This document shows positions 9,096-18,048 of a stretch of DNA of 64,000 nt, piece by piece (position 1 is the first letter of the stretch; the number at the start of each line of letters is the position of its first letter). The stretch comes from Paenisporosarcina macmurdoensis (GTDB lineage Bacteria > Bacillota > Bacilli > Bacillales_A > Planococcaceae), in NCBI RefSeq assembly GCF_042658845.1, contig NZ_JBHSRI010000005.1:35126-99125 (forward strand). Direction: 5' to 3'. Below the pieces are notes generated by a model that worked only from the letters and a program-made list of their open reading frames with translations, ran no database searches and was not told the origin of the DNA. The position numbers and the translations under genes were made by a program.

Positions 9096-9305
9096 TTATC
9101 TACCAAAAAGCCCAACCACAAAAAAGTTGCAGTTGGGCTTTTCATCCCTAACTTCTTCAGTACGATCTTGATATATTGTATAGTTAATCCCCCATACTGT
9201 ACCTAACACAACTGAAATCAAACTTAATATTGCGATAGTAAATTCCATCGGATATTCCTTACAAACATTTGAAATTTTATTTAAAAAACCTTGTTTCCTC
9301 CCCAT
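9096..9305 (-). CDS. Small single-TM membrane protein, unknown function
   Basis: Encodes 69 residues from ATG 9305 with AGGGAA five bases upstream. A cytoplasmic basic N-terminus (MGRKQGFLNKISNV) precedes one hydrophobic helix at about residues 22-43 (FTIAILSLISVVLGTVWGIN). The last dozen codons are encoded by the terminator stem at 9104-9142, so the coding end and the transcription end coincide. A perfect 18-bp inverted repeat lies about 30 bp upstream and may be its operator. I do not recognise the family. Confidence 0.5.
   Translation of the reverse strand: MGRKQGFLNKISNVCKEYPMEFTIAILSLISVVLGTVWGINYTIYQDRTEEVRDEKPNCNFFVVGLFGR
9104..9142. terminator. Terminator overlapping the end of the small TM gene
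   Basis: AAAAAGCCCAAC pairs with GTTGGGCTTTT around a 15-base loop. On the minus strand it ends in TTTTT inside the last codons of the 69-residue gene. Confidence 0.75.
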
Positions 9306-9335
9306 AATACATTCCCTTCAATAATACATTATTCT

Positions 9336-9377
9336 TTTTACTATAAAATATACTAACATGTATATTTTATAGTAAAA
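9336..9377. promoter_or_regulatory. Perfect 18-bp inverted repeat, candidate operator or terminator
   Basis: The arms TTTTACTATAAAATATAC and GTATATTTTATAGTAAAA are perfect reverse complements separated by 6 bases. It lies 31-72 bp upstream of the small TM gene start, a good place for an operator, and about 150 bp downstream of the CoiA-like gene end. It is nearly pure A+T, so it would be a poor terminator. Confidence 0.5.
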
Positions 9378-9528
9378 CTATTCTAGAATGAGAGAACTAA
9401 AAAAATTTAGGCAATTCTTTAAAAATAATTAGACGAATAACTATAATATTATTTGAAATCATTTCTCTTGTCATTCCTAATTCCTGCCTTGTAATTTGAA
9501 TAAGTTCAACAAAAAATTGTAACCCCTA

Positions 9529-11163
9529 TCAGAAATAGGAAATAGTAATAGTCTGGTTTAAATCTTTCTTCAGTTCTTTCTGATAGTAGGTCAAAAATGC
9601 TTTAACCGGGTACTGAATTAGTTCATCTTTTTGATTGAACTTAATCCCCTCTTGCTTCAAAGCGATTACAACCTTTGGCAAAGAAACCTGTACCGCATCA
9701 TTCACCATTTCCTCTTTAACCCATCGTAAGACGGAAAGTTTCCATTGAGTAGAACCACTTTCAATATAGTGACTTCCAGGGATAGAAGAATCTAATATTT
9801 TATCTTTGAAATCCATTCTTTTCTTCTCGTAAAAAGGGTCCCGTGTCTTCTCAAGTGACCTTTTGAGGGACGTATGAGGATAAGCTATATAAGTTGGTGT
9901 TGGATTACCGTATAACTCTCGCTCCCATTGTTCTGGACTTTTATCAATGGGGCGATGGCTGGCCAATTCTGCTCTTTCTGCCATTTCCCGTAAAACCTGT
10001 TCATACTCTGGATCATAGTCATCATAATCCTGAACAGGAGCAGTTTGGCGAGATTCTTTAATATATATAGTTCCACCCTTATTCAGCAAACTAAACTTAG
10101 GTAAATCAGGAAGTTCCTCTTCTTTCGGAGGTGGTTTAAGATACATGGGATAAGTTGGCTTAACACTTTCTACCACTACTTTTGACTCTTCCACAATTCT
10201 AAATAGCTTTTGTTTAAAATCATTCCTTAAAGCATCTTCCTGGTCACCGACTAAATGAAAACCCGTTTGGTCTTCATTTAACGTCAAAGCACTAGACAAG
10301 GGAATGGTGATTGGGGAAGCAAGAGATTGAATGGTTGTGTTCCTATCATTACTATCGGCTGTATGAAGAAACCTAACAATTTTACACGTTCTTTCGTTTA
10401 CATTTAAATACTGAATGCTTTGTGTATCCACTGACAATGAGTCAGTATTCAATGTTTCATTTAGCATGTCTAGGCATTCAGCATTCAATTGAAATATGAA
10501 TTTGTCCCATTCAAAATCTGCTTTAGTTTTCATAACAAAGTTTGACTCGGTTTTTAATAAAGTTCCTTTTCCTGTGTCCTCATTGAAGGCCAACCAATTC
10601 TCTCCTACAAACGAGAAGACTTGGAACCCTTCATCAGCATAAACTTGTTTTCTGCGGTTCAATTGTTTTACGAAAAGATTGTCTCTCCCCAACTGAATGC
10701 TAGTGTGATAATCGATTGCCCATTTCTTCTCGTTTGGGAAGGTGAGAATAAAGTCAGGAACAAATGACAATCTCTTTTTATACAAATAACCTCGTTGAAT
10801 ATCTATGTTCAAAGGTTTGAGTTGACCTTCCAAAATTTCTCTTAAAACCGTTATTTCAACTTGTTTCGTCATATTGTCTTCTGAGGTCTCTTGCTGTTTT
10901 TGATAGACTTTGTGATTCTCAGAATAACTGCATTCCCTACTGTCGAAGTGACTAAAATAAAAAGGTCTTAATTCTTCTGTGGTCAAGTTCATCTTCACTG
11001 GGGTATTGCAACATATACAGATAAATGCTCCCTTTTTGGAGAATACTCGATACTCATTATCTATTTTATTCACTATCTCTTTTCTGCTTTTTGTTGGATT
11101 TTCTAAAGAACGTCTCTTTTGTTCAATGTCAAAAAATTCACCATGTAAAATCGCTATATCCAA
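9529..11163 (-). CDS. CoiA-like protein with zinc-ribbon and nuclease-like region
   Basis: Encodes 544 residues from TTG 11163, preceded by AAAGGAAGG; an upstream in-frame TTG at 11199 has no ribosome binding site. The N-terminal part contains the CxCC of AFICICCNTPVKMN and a later FYFSHFDSRECSYSENH, as in competence protein CoiA, where similar Cys/His residues precede a PD-(D/E)XK nuclease domain. Here the nuclease-like block reads LSFVPDFILTFPNEKKWAIDYH at about residues 135-160, keeping the first Asp but having D-Y-H where E-x-Q/K is usual. CoiA acts in DNA uptake and recombination. The C-terminal 300 residues are not recognisable. The family call is tentative. Confidence 0.5.
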   Translation of the reverse strand: MDIAILHGEFFDIEQKRRSLENPTKSRKEIVNKIDNEYRVFSKKGAFICICCNTPVKMNLTTEELRPFYFSHFDSRECSYSENHKVYQKQQETSEDNMTKQVEITVLREILEGQLKPLNIDIQRGYLYKKRLSFVPDFILTFPNEKKWAIDYHTSIQLGRDNLFVKQLNRRKQVYADEGFQVFSFVGENWLAFNEDTGKGTLLKTESNFVMKTKADFEWDKFIFQLNAECLDMLNETLNTDSLSVDTQSIQYLNVNERTCKIVRFLHTADSNDRNTTIQSLASPITIPLSSALTLNEDQTGFHLVGDQEDALRNDFKQKLFRIVEESKVVVESVKPTYPMYLKPPPKEEELPDLPKFSLLNKGGTIYIKESRQTAPVQDYDDYDPEYEQVLREMAERAELASHRPIDKSPEQWERELYGNPTPTYIAYPHTSLKRSLEKTRDPFYEKKRMDFKDKILDSSIPGSHYIESGSTQWKLSVLRWVKEEMVNDAVQVSLPKVVIALKQEGIKFNQKDELIQYPVKAFLTYYQKELKKDLNQTITISYF

Positions 11164-11316
11164 ATCAATACACCTTCCTTTCATATTTTTATTAGACAAA
11201 TTGTGAAAAATAGAGTTTTTGCTTAAGTTATTAGAATCAAAACTCCCTCTATTGTCACATAAGACCCCTTAGACATTCGTATAATGGGTCTGGCTATTAG
11301 TCCACGATGGCAAGTT

Positions 11317-12213
11317 TCATAAATACTTATCTACAGTCGAATCCGAAACAGTCAAGTAATGCTCCACTAAGGTTTCCAGAGACTTATGCCCCGTCTGCTT
11401 AGCAATCGTCGATAGGTCCGCGCCAGCCTCATGCATGGCAACAACTTGACTCTTACGGAAGTTATAACCGGTAAGCCCCGTCCAACGCTGCAACGATTTC
11501 CAATAGCCCGTCTCAGTCATTTCGACACTCTCATATCGTCCACCTCTATATACTCTTCCCACAAAATAGTCTTCAGGTTTTAGTTGATATTCTTTGATAT
11601 ATTTCTTTACCACCTTCCCTGTTTCTAGTGTTAATCGTTTCGTGTGCCACTTTTTTTGCTTCATTAAATAGACATCCACTGTTCGCCCCTCAAGATTAAA
11701 GTCCTTTATTTTCATACGGACCATCTCATTCGGTCGATTAGCTGTGATGAGATTCACCAGACAAATGGCTTTTTCCCTCGAAGGTAGTTTAAAAATCATC
11801 TCAAGTAACTCCGCTTTATCGACAGATGATTTCCCTTGTACTCTAATTAAATGAGCATTGCCTTCCTCACTGTAAATTCTTCTCATCGCCGACAGCTCAC
11901 TCGTCACTTCTGTTTCCTTTTTGAAGTCAATTCTATGTAAGACTGCTAAGTGCTTTTTGATGGCTGCCAAACGACGCTCCCACGTCGTTTTCTTCACCTT
12001 TTGCTCCATTAGTGACCCATATAAATAATCGAGCATCGCTTCCGTTCCATCGGGCTGATCCGACTTTACGCAGTAGTCGAGAAACCGACGTATATCACCT
12101 GCATACTGTTTTGGAATCTCGTTGTTCTTTTGTTCCACATGTACTTTCCTTTTCGTATGCCGAACTCGATTATCTGCAGTCTCTAAACGAATGATGTCAC
12201 CAGTACTAGACAA
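11317..12213 (-). CDS. Tyrosine recombinase (phage integrase family)
   Basis: Encodes 298 residues from TTG 12213 with AAGGGG eight bases upstream. The N-terminal SAM-like core-binding domain covers about 35-115. The catalytic domain shows Arg in TANRPNEMVRMKIKDF, Lys in QKKWHTKRL, the box II Arg in GYNFRKSQ (the usual His three residues before it is Tyr), GHKSLETLVEHYL with His and the nucleophilic Tyr. Size and domain order match Xer-like plasmid recombinases. A 28-bp inverted-arm site lies 85 bp upstream of its start, and four more copies punctuate the next 10 kb, so I infer that it recombines those sites. A decayed copy of its first codons lies near 19920. Confidence 0.9.
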   Translation of the reverse strand: MSSTGDIIRLETADNRVRHTKRKVHVEQKNNEIPKQYAGDIRRFLDYCVKSDQPDGTEAMLDYLYGSLMEQKVKKTTWERRLAAIKKHLAVLHRIDFKKETEVTSELSAMRRIYSEEGNAHLIRVQGKSSVDKAELLEMIFKLPSREKAICLVNLITANRPNEMVRMKIKDFNLEGRTVDVYLMKQKKWHTKRLTLETGKVVKKYIKEYQLKPEDYFVGRVYRGGRYESVEMTETGYWKSLQRWTGLTGYNFRKSQVVAMHEAGADLSTIAKQTGHKSLETLVEHYLTVSDSTVDKYL

Positions 12214-12297
12214 TAAAAAAACCCCTTTTCCTTGCAGTTATACTCAAGAACAAGAAGAAATAGTCTTTAACCAGGTCATACTAGTACTCGGTTTTTT

Positions 12298-12325
12298 GTT
12301 AAAACAATGCGATTTTGTTGTAACT
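12298..12325 (+). other. Xer-type 28-bp site, class B, copy 1
   Basis: Left arm GTTAAAACAAT, spacer GCGATT, right arm TTGTTGTAACT: an 11-6-11 layout with imperfect inverted arms. It lies 85 bp upstream of the tyrosine recombinase and is followed after about 15 bp by a box AAAACGAGAGGTTA that recurs beside copy 2. Recombination function is inferred. Confidence 0.6.
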
Positions 12326-12387
12326 TATTTAACCAAAAACGAGAGGTTACTTTCTAAGAATTAGTCGTAATGCAATATTTTTTCTTT

Positions 12388-12455
12388 GGCGATTAGATCG
12401 TCTGTGTCGAAATATGTAAGACTTGACTTACCTTGTCAATAACTTGAATGCAGGT
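12388..12455 (+). pseudogene. Internal fragment of a serine resolvase gene
   Basis: This 68-bp stretch matches the resolvase gene around 6101-6165 (TGGCGATTAGATCGTCTG in both, then closely similar sequence through GTCAATAACTTGAATG) with scattered substitutions and a stop created in GTAAGACTTG. Nothing of the rest of the gene is present. It shows that a second resolvase, or a copy of the one at 5920, was once next to this site. Confidence 0.7.
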
Positions 12456-12467
12456 ATTACTACTACT

Positions 12468-13520
12468 TTATAATACAATTGCACTTGAATTATTTTCTTC
12501 AAAAATTGTTTTGTCAAAATTAAAAATTTGTTCTGTATCAAATTGAATAAATATTTGATTGTAAAGTTGGTTCTTGTCTTCGGCTTTAGAGTGCTTTACT
12601 AATTTGTCTTGCCAATATCTTTTTTTCTCTACCATTCGATGGATATATTTTTCTAATTTTCCTCTTTCATTTACATAGGCATATATTAAGACTTTATTAG
12701 CACTATTTTTTTCGAGGTTTTCCATTATTTTTTCCCACCAATATTTATCCGAATCACCTAGAGACATTCCAAAGATAATAAATAGTTCACTATTCTTTAC
12801 TACTTCCGTAGCTTTTTCAAATCTCATACTTAATGCGGACCTGTTTGCTAGAGTTTTTACCATCATTATTTTCAAAGTATCATTTTCACAAAACTTACCT
12901 TGTAGTTGAGACTCATCATTAACTCCCAATAAAACTTGAGATTGGCATAAACCATGTATATGTATAGGAATAGAAGAAACTATTCTTGTTTGCTTTTCTT
13001 TCTCTCTCCATGAATGATAGATTTCATCAAAAACCTCAGTATAATTAAAAACAATAAAGTTTCTTACCTGCTGGTCTTTATTATTATTTTTGAAATTCGA
13101 ATGGATACTAATTTGATCTCTTTCTTCCAGATTAATTGGTTTTTGAAGAGCATTATTAAAAATTTTATGAGTATTATTTATAAAAGATGTAGAAGTTACT
13201 CCCTTAGATTGATTTTCAATAAAATCCGTAAACTCTTCAATAAATTCCTCATAGTCATTAATAAACATCTCTAGACTAACTTCGTTATCTATTTGACTCG
13301 TATATTGCCCTATAGCTATTTCAAAATCTGACCAATCAATATCGTCAGGTTGCTTTTCTATTTTAAAATGATTATTTAAAATATTATTATAAATTTGATT
13401 TTGCGTAGTACCTCTAGGTTCATTTTTATTTTTTTGTAAAAAACTATAAAAATCTTGATAACTCGTTTTTAATCCTATATGTATATCCAATCCATTTCCT
13501 ATTAAGTAAGTAACTTTCAC
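12468..13520 (-). CDS. AbiH family abortive infection protein
   Basis: Encodes 350 residues from GTG 13520 with AAAGGAG seven bases upstream. The start VTYLIGNGLDIHIGLKTSYQ followed by DFYSFL is the signature of AbiH proteins, and the matching central and C-terminal signals are present: FNYTEVFDEIY, IHIHGLCQSQVLLG and LFIIFGMSLGDSDKYWW. AbiH was described in lactococci as a phage abortive-infection protein; the GNGxD and HG...D motifs suggest a nucleotide-binding or NAD-consuming fold related to SIR2, which is inference. It is a single-gene module between class B sites at 12298 and 13815. Codon use is very AT-rich. The gene is intact. Confidence 0.82.
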   Translation of the reverse strand: MKVTYLIGNGLDIHIGLKTSYQDFYSFLQKNKNEPRGTTQNQIYNNILNNHFKIEKQPDDIDWSDFEIAIGQYTSQIDNEVSLEMFINDYEEFIEEFTDFIENQSKGVTSTSFINNTHKIFNNALQKPINLEERDQISIHSNFKNNNKDQQVRNFIVFNYTEVFDEIYHSWREKEKQTRIVSSIPIHIHGLCQSQVLLGVNDESQLQGKFCENDTLKIMMVKTLANRSALSMRFEKATEVVKNSELFIIFGMSLGDSDKYWWEKIMENLEKNSANKVLIYAYVNERGKLEKYIHRMVEKKRYWQDKLVKHSKAEDKNQLYNQIFIQFDTEQIFNFDKTIFEENNSSAIVL

Positions 13521-14033
13521 AGAAGTGCTCCTTTCATTTCAGCCCCTTTATTATTTTCGAAAAAGAACTAGATGATCTGACCGTAATCCATCGATTCACT
13601 GACTCAACTGGATTGCATCATTTTTGCACGCTAGTTTTACATAAATTTGGAAGTATTCTATCTTCATTAATCATAAAGAGAACTTCTATTTTTAACCTAA
13701 TTTTACCAAAACTTAAAAACACCCGCAAGACAACCTATCTTCATAATCTTTCATGTAAATTTTGATATGTTTTGACGCTGACGTTCTTTCAATGAGACAT
13801 AGAGCTGGTTTCTTGTTAAGATAATCTCCTATTGTCGTAACCCTTTTTACCGGAAACGAGAGATTATTTGTTATGGGTTTATCATGGAAAAATCCCCCTA
13901 CAAAGTAGGAGGATTCAAATAAACGGGTTCAAAATCATTTAAATTACTGAAGGAAATTCCTCCTACCATGCAATAATAACCAAAAAAGACAAATCTTTTA
14001 CTCTCGGTTCATATAAGGCGTGAATAGTCCGAA
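13521..14033. other. Intergenic region between AbiH and the zeta-type toxin gene
   Basis: About 510 bp. It holds the class B site copy 2, a short hairpin (CCTAC/GTAGG) at about 13890-13915 that may terminate the toxin operon, and at 13629-13650 a sequence like a dif site lacking its spacer (see rejected items). No gene is supported. Confidence 0.5.
13815..13842 (+). other. Xer-type 28-bp site, class B, copy 2
   Basis: Left arm GTTAAGATAAT, spacer CTCCTA, right arm TTGTCGTAACC. Arms are inverted with 8 of 10 matching inner bases. Downstream, after 12 bp, is GGAAACGAGAGATTATTT, matching the box beside copy 1. It separates the AbiH module from the zeta-type toxin module. Confidence 0.65.
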
Positions 14034-14624
14034 TTATTCTTGAAGTTTTTCTATTATGGGTGTTACCCACTGAGGAATATGATTTGATTGAAATGAGATG
14101 TTTCCTTGAGACGTTTCTAAGATAAGTTCACCATCTAAATTACTATTGTCCACTACCAATAGATTGTCAATAAGATCTAAATTTTGAAGTAGATTATCAC
14201 GAGATTTCGTGTGTCTTCTTAAAATGTCTTCAGTTGGAATATGATGACCTCCATTTTTCACACGTAAAGCAACCCTCTCAATATTTTTACTTACTTCTTT
14301 CAAGCCAAGAAAAAACATAATGATTTCATAGCCATTTTCTTTAGCCTGGTTCATTTGGTTAATGGCATTTTTACCAGCCAGTGTAGTTTCAATGGAAAAG
14401 CTTTTTTCCTCTTTAATACACTCACGTACTGTCTTGATCACTAATTTCCCAGCTGCTAATCTCTTTAATTCTGGATTTTCAGGATTTAATCTTCGCGCAA
14501 TGGCATCAGGATCAATATTAATTTCAATTCCCAACTTATCGATTACAAGACTCCGAAAGGTACTTTTCCCACTGCCGTTATTTCCTGCAAAGACATACAT
14601 CAAAGGATTCTGAACCTTAGTCAT
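14034..14624 (-). CDS. Zeta-toxin-like P-loop kinase
   Basis: Encodes 196 residues. Walker A is FAGNNGSGKSTF at about 12-23; IDPDAIARRLNP and SIETTLAGK follow, and RVKNGGHHIPTEDILRRHTKS is the basic segment typical of zeta toxins and related kinases. Zeta toxins phosphorylate UDP-N-acetylglucosamine at its 3-prime hydroxyl and so block cell-wall synthesis; here the substrate is presumed from family. Its ATG overlaps the stop of the upstream small gene (ATATGA), implying translational coupling, which is the usual toxin-antitoxin arrangement. It is the cargo of a class B module. Gene length is typical of the short, non-epsilon-fused zeta-like kinases. Confidence 0.82.
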   Translation of the reverse strand: MTKVQNPLMYVFAGNNGSGKSTFRSLVIDKLGIEINIDPDAIARRLNPENPELKRLAAGKLVIKTVRECIKEEKSFSIETTLAGKNAINQMNQAKENGYEIIMFFLGLKEVSKNIERVALRVKNGGHHIPTEDILRRHTKSRDNLLQNLDLIDNLLVVDNSNLDGELILETSQGNISFQSNHIPQWVTPIIEKLQE

Positions 14625-14833
14625 ATGTCTTTACCATTATGTTCTTTTTCAAACGGAACAATGCTTCCATTTGGATATTCTTTAACCCAACCATTTTCGG
14701 TATTGTAGATGATATATGTGTTATTAGCTTTGGCATCTATTTTGGCTCGTTCGCCCGTCATTTTCACCCATTTATCAATCCAATAAAATTTTCTTTCCTT
14801 TGAATATCCGCTTTCTTCTAACAAATGGTTCAC
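14621..14833 (-). CDS. Small protein coupled to the zeta-like kinase, putative antitoxin
   Basis: Encodes 70 residues from a GTG start; a purine-rich AAAAAGGCG lies very close upstream, so the exact start is uncertain. It does not look like the epsilon antitoxin. The C-terminal part NTENGWVKEYPNGSIVPFEKE is strand-rich and acidic. Because it precedes the kinase with a 4-bp overlap, it is the natural candidate for the neutralising partner. Function is inferred only from position. Confidence 0.6.
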   Translation of the reverse strand: MNHLLEESGYSKERKFYWIDKWVKMTGERAKIDAKANNTYIIYNTENGWVKEYPNGSIVPFEKEHNGKDI

Positions 14834-15070
14834 CGCCTTTTTCTACTCTTTTTTTAAGTTTATCACAGCACTTTATTCTACACTCAAAATATACAATCCA
14901 TTTCAAGGACACTAAACTTTCTTCTTGCCCATAATCACCTAATTCACTCGCCTACGGCTATTATACTGCGGAAAGCAAAGTGATGTCGTGTTTATAATGA
15001 ACATCATTAGATCGTATGCTTAGATCGTTTTTAGATGAATATATGAAGCCCCAAATCGACAGTACGAACG

Positions 15071-15098
15071 GTTAAGACAATCCTCCAATTTCACAACC
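15071..15098 (+). other. Xer-type 28-bp site, class B, copy 3
   Basis: Left arm GTTAAGACAAT, spacer CCTCCA, right arm ATTTCACAACC, then CTATTA as in copy 5. Right arm more diverged than the left. It lies between the zeta module and the germination operon 2 module. Confidence 0.55.
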
Positions 15099-15803
15099 TA
15101 TTATCTGAATAGTTTTCAATTGGATTTCCAGATTCCCCTAAAATGTTTCACAAATTTCATCAAAAAAATAGCAAATCATCTTTTTAAGACGATTCGCTTT
15201 AAAGCAAGACTAAGTAAGGGTATTACTTGTTATGCAACTAGTCGGCAATTTGGTTCAAAAAGCATAGTATGGACGAACTGTGTAGTATTAAATTCTTATT
15301 CCTATAGTTTGGAAATTTGAATTTGTAAGTGGATGATTATAAGATGCTATTTTTGGTTTAAAAAAGTTCCATGAAGAGGCATCATATAAAGAGATACCTA
15401 ACTCCATTAGACCAGTAATTTCCCTTTATATTTCGGCTTATTTCATTATTCGTTTAAATGAAGGGATCAGTCATTTTCTCAAATTGCGCATCATGGTTTA
15501 AGTCTACAATAAGTAATACCTAAATAAGGCTCATTCTGTGGTTCGCCATTAATCTACAACTAATCATTTTTTAGGCAATATGGTATTGGTATCCCTATCA
15601 TTCGTTTTAAAAAACCCTTTTTTAGGTGGATGAAAGCTATAACATCGTTGTTCTGACTTGGTTCAAATTTAACTAGTTACCTATTTAATGAAAATCATCC
15701 ATCTTTATCTTTTATAGTAGGCATTATTGGTGTTTTTTCATTTTTACAGTAATGGATGAATACGAACACCAGACCAATGGAAAGTCGGTGCTAACTCTTC
15801 ATG
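15099..15803. other. Intergenic region with a coding remnant
   Basis: No intact gene. A frame at about 15343-15501 (plus) is open for 50 codons (LKKFHEEASYKEIPNSIR near its start) but has a stop immediately before it and no start codon; it resembles the C-terminal end of an unidentified protein. The rest is AT-rich spacer downstream of operon 2. Confidence 0.4.
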
Positions 15804-16928
15804 TTAATCCAAGGTTCCACTTCTCGTTATTTTGAAGTCAACTTGAACATTTACTCTGGCTTTTTGGTACATTTCATGCCATTTTTCCTCTGTTAGGTTG
15901 GAATTTCTTACGGAGCTCCTGTACTGGTTACCGAGCCCAAATACATCCGAATTAACTTCCTGGCAATAGGATATCACTCTCGAAATTTCACTAGATAAAC
16001 TTTCACTGATTGCTTTCTCCAGTATGGCAACATTTTTAGGCTCCCCTAGGTCAATTTCTTCGTTTAATTCTAATAATCTTGCTTCCATGGTAATGTGTAG
16101 ATCAAATTCTGGCGTTGATTGATTGATTAATTTCAAATCACTTTTTGATTTAACTGTATCAAGTACTACAGAGATTTCCTCTGGGGGATCTTTCATTAAT
16201 GCTTTTTCTAAATCCTCATTCTTAATCAAAGCTTCAAATGCTCCAGATTGATAATGATCTCTGCTCAGTTTCATATAAAAACTATCTTCTGCCGGAAGTT
16301 CTCCAACCATTTTTCCTCTTATAAAAAGGGCTACACCCGAAATGCTAACTAACTCTTCCTCTCTTGATAATATCGGCATTGCAATATCTTCTCCTATGGA
16401 ATAATAATCATGGGATACTTCATGAAGTGTGCTTGAGATGATTTGTTCTTCTTCAATGTTTTGTTCTAAAAGCTTGAAAATATGTTGACCAATATCGGTG
16501 ATATTTTCATAGTTGTAATTAAGTAACGTTTTCGTTTCATCTTCAACCACGGCCATATAAACGCTACCACTTATATTGGAGTCTCTCGATAACGCATGTA
16601 TTGAGTTACCAATTCCCTCCTCCTTAGCTAACTCGTCACCATACAAGGCCACCCTCAACTGACCAACCACTACCTTTTTTGATGTTTTTCGATTGATTTC
16701 TATACGCGTCCCTTTACTGGTTTGATTTTCTGCGGAAATTATTTCAATATTACTTTCGAAATCAGGATTTACTTGACGGATTACGGCTGTAGTGGATACA
16801 CCTTCGTTTCCCAAATCATATCCTAAAAGTATGGCGATTCCTACTTTTTCAAGAAGTTTTTGCTCTGCACATCCGACCAAACTTAACAAAAGAAGTGGTA
16901 TTAGTATATGGAATTTCAACTTTCTCAT
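15804..16928 (-). CDS. Germinant receptor subunit C (GerAC family lipoprotein), operon 2
   Basis: Encodes 374 residues. The signal peptide MRKLKFHILIPLLLLSLVGC ends in lipobox LVGC, giving a membrane-anchored lipoprotein. The downstream body has the GerAC layout, including VVGQLRVALYGDELAKEEG and a C-terminal domain ending KARVNVQVDFKITRSG. The start overlaps the stop of subunit B by 4 bp. The sequence is clearly divergent from the operon 1 C subunit, so operon 2 is not a recent duplicate and probably senses a different germinant. The gene is complete. Confidence 0.9.
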   Translation of the reverse strand: MRKLKFHILIPLLLLSLVGCAEQKLLEKVGIAILLGYDLGNEGVSTTAVIRQVNPDFESNIEIISAENQTSKGTRIEINRKTSKKVVVGQLRVALYGDELAKEEGIGNSIHALSRDSNISGSVYMAVVEDETKTLLNYNYENITDIGQHIFKLLEQNIEEEQIISSTLHEVSHDYYSIGEDIAMPILSREEELVSISGVALFIRGKMVGELPAEDSFYMKLSRDHYQSGAFEALIKNEDLEKALMKDPPEEISVVLDTVKSKSDLKLINQSTPEFDLHITMEARLLELNEEIDLGEPKNVAILEKAISESLSSEISRVISYCQEVNSDVFGLGNQYRSSVRNSNLTEEKWHEMYQKARVNVQVDFKITRSGTLD

Positions 16929-18037
16929 TGTGATTTCTCCTTTTTAGATGAGAATTTTTTTTTCAACAGAGCAAACACATACAAGAAAATTGGGTAAGTA
17001 AAAACAGTATAAAACGCCACTTGAGAAAAATAATCATTTAGTGTATTTATTTGAGTTCGGGCCTGTACAAATAAACTAGCAACGAAAATGATAATGGCGA
17101 AAATCCAGGCAAACTTGGTTCCGTCAACTTTTACCATGCGTATAGCACCTCGATAAGCAGCCCATAAGTAAAAACAAAGGTTTGGTAAAATAATTAGCAA
17201 CCAATAGGAAACTGCGATTAACTCAAATCGTTCGATAAAGGGAAATTTGATAACTCCAAATATAGACAAGGTTGCCCATATTGTTTTATTTAGTTGCCCT
17301 TCACTGAAGAAAGTGAGTGACACTAACATAATTGAAAGATACATCAAGGTCGTTACTAACAAGCCTAAATGAAGATGTTTTTTCACTTTTTTCTTTTCCT
17401 TTACAAACGGATAAATTACGTTCAATATTTCAAACCCCACGATTGTAAACGTCATGGACTGCGCACCTTTTACAATATCAATGAGGTTACTCTCTAAAAC
17501 TGGAAATAGACTTTTTGCTTGCGAAAACTCGAGAGGAAACACTAACATCGGAAATAGCCATATCGAAAGGACAAAACTAAAAAAAGAGATGCCAACGATC
17601 ACCCTTAAACCACCAGTGAACGTGTAAATCACAAGTAATAGGATAGTGGCTGAAATAAATCCAGATTGCATATTGGGGAAAACCCATGTTTGAATTACTT
17701 CACTATAGTTTTTCAAAACAGCGAAAAAGGCTGTTGAGCAGTATAAAATATAAAGGAAATTTAAGAAATTACCAATCCATTGACCAAATATATCAAGATG
17801 TATCCCGTATAAATCATTTGAACTGTACATCTCCAATGTCTTAAGCATAAATATTGCAATGATGTGTGTAAACAGGCCCGCCACAAGGACCGAAATCCAT
17901 GCATCATGTTTTGCATCTTGAAAGACAATACGTTGAAACCCCTGTATCCCAACGCCCACTTGGGTGGTATGAATGATAAAAAAGAGTAAAAAGGCGTTTA
18001 TCATATCTTTTTGACTAATTTGCAAAGAGTTTTTCAC
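16925..18037 (-). CDS. Germinant receptor subunit B (GerAB family permease), operon 2
   Basis: Encodes 370 residues with about ten membrane segments. The first, FLLFFIIHTTQVGVGIQGF, carries the G-rich motif of spore permeases, followed by DAKHDAWISVLVAG. It belongs to the APC-fold transporters whose germination members bind the germinant in the spore inner membrane. It starts 11 bp after the A gene and overlaps C by 4 bp. Intact. Confidence 0.9.
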   Translation of the reverse strand: MKNSLQISQKDMINAFLLFFIIHTTQVGVGIQGFQRIVFQDAKHDAWISVLVAGLFTHIIAIFMLKTLEMYSSNDLYGIHLDIFGQWIGNFLNFLYILYCSTAFFAVLKNYSEVIQTWVFPNMQSGFISATILLLVIYTFTGGLRVIVGISFFSFVLSIWLFPMLVFPLEFSQAKSLFPVLESNLIDIVKGAQSMTFTIVGFEILNVIYPFVKEKKKVKKHLHLGLLVTTLMYLSIMLVSLTFFSEGQLNKTIWATLSIFGVIKFPFIERFELIAVSYWLLIILPNLCFYLWAAYRGAIRMVKVDGTKFAWIFAIIIFVASLFVQARTQINTLNDYFSQVAFYTVFTYPIFLYVFALLKKKFSSKKEKSQ

Positions 18038-18048
18038 TCATATCACCT

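Noticed and set aside
11235..11262. Possible sixth class B site before the CoiA-like gene
   Set aside because: Only the right half (TTGTCACATAA) fits; the left arm matches at about three of eleven positions.
13629..13650. Reverse-oriented dif-like site (AGTTTTACATAA directly followed by ATTTGGAAGT)
   Set aside because: Both arms resemble class A arms but the 6-bp spacer is missing, so it cannot be a working site; it may be chance in AT-rich DNA.
15120..15320. 66-codon plus-strand frame
   Set aside because: No ribosome binding site, no recognisable pattern, and it lies in spacer after class B site copy 3.
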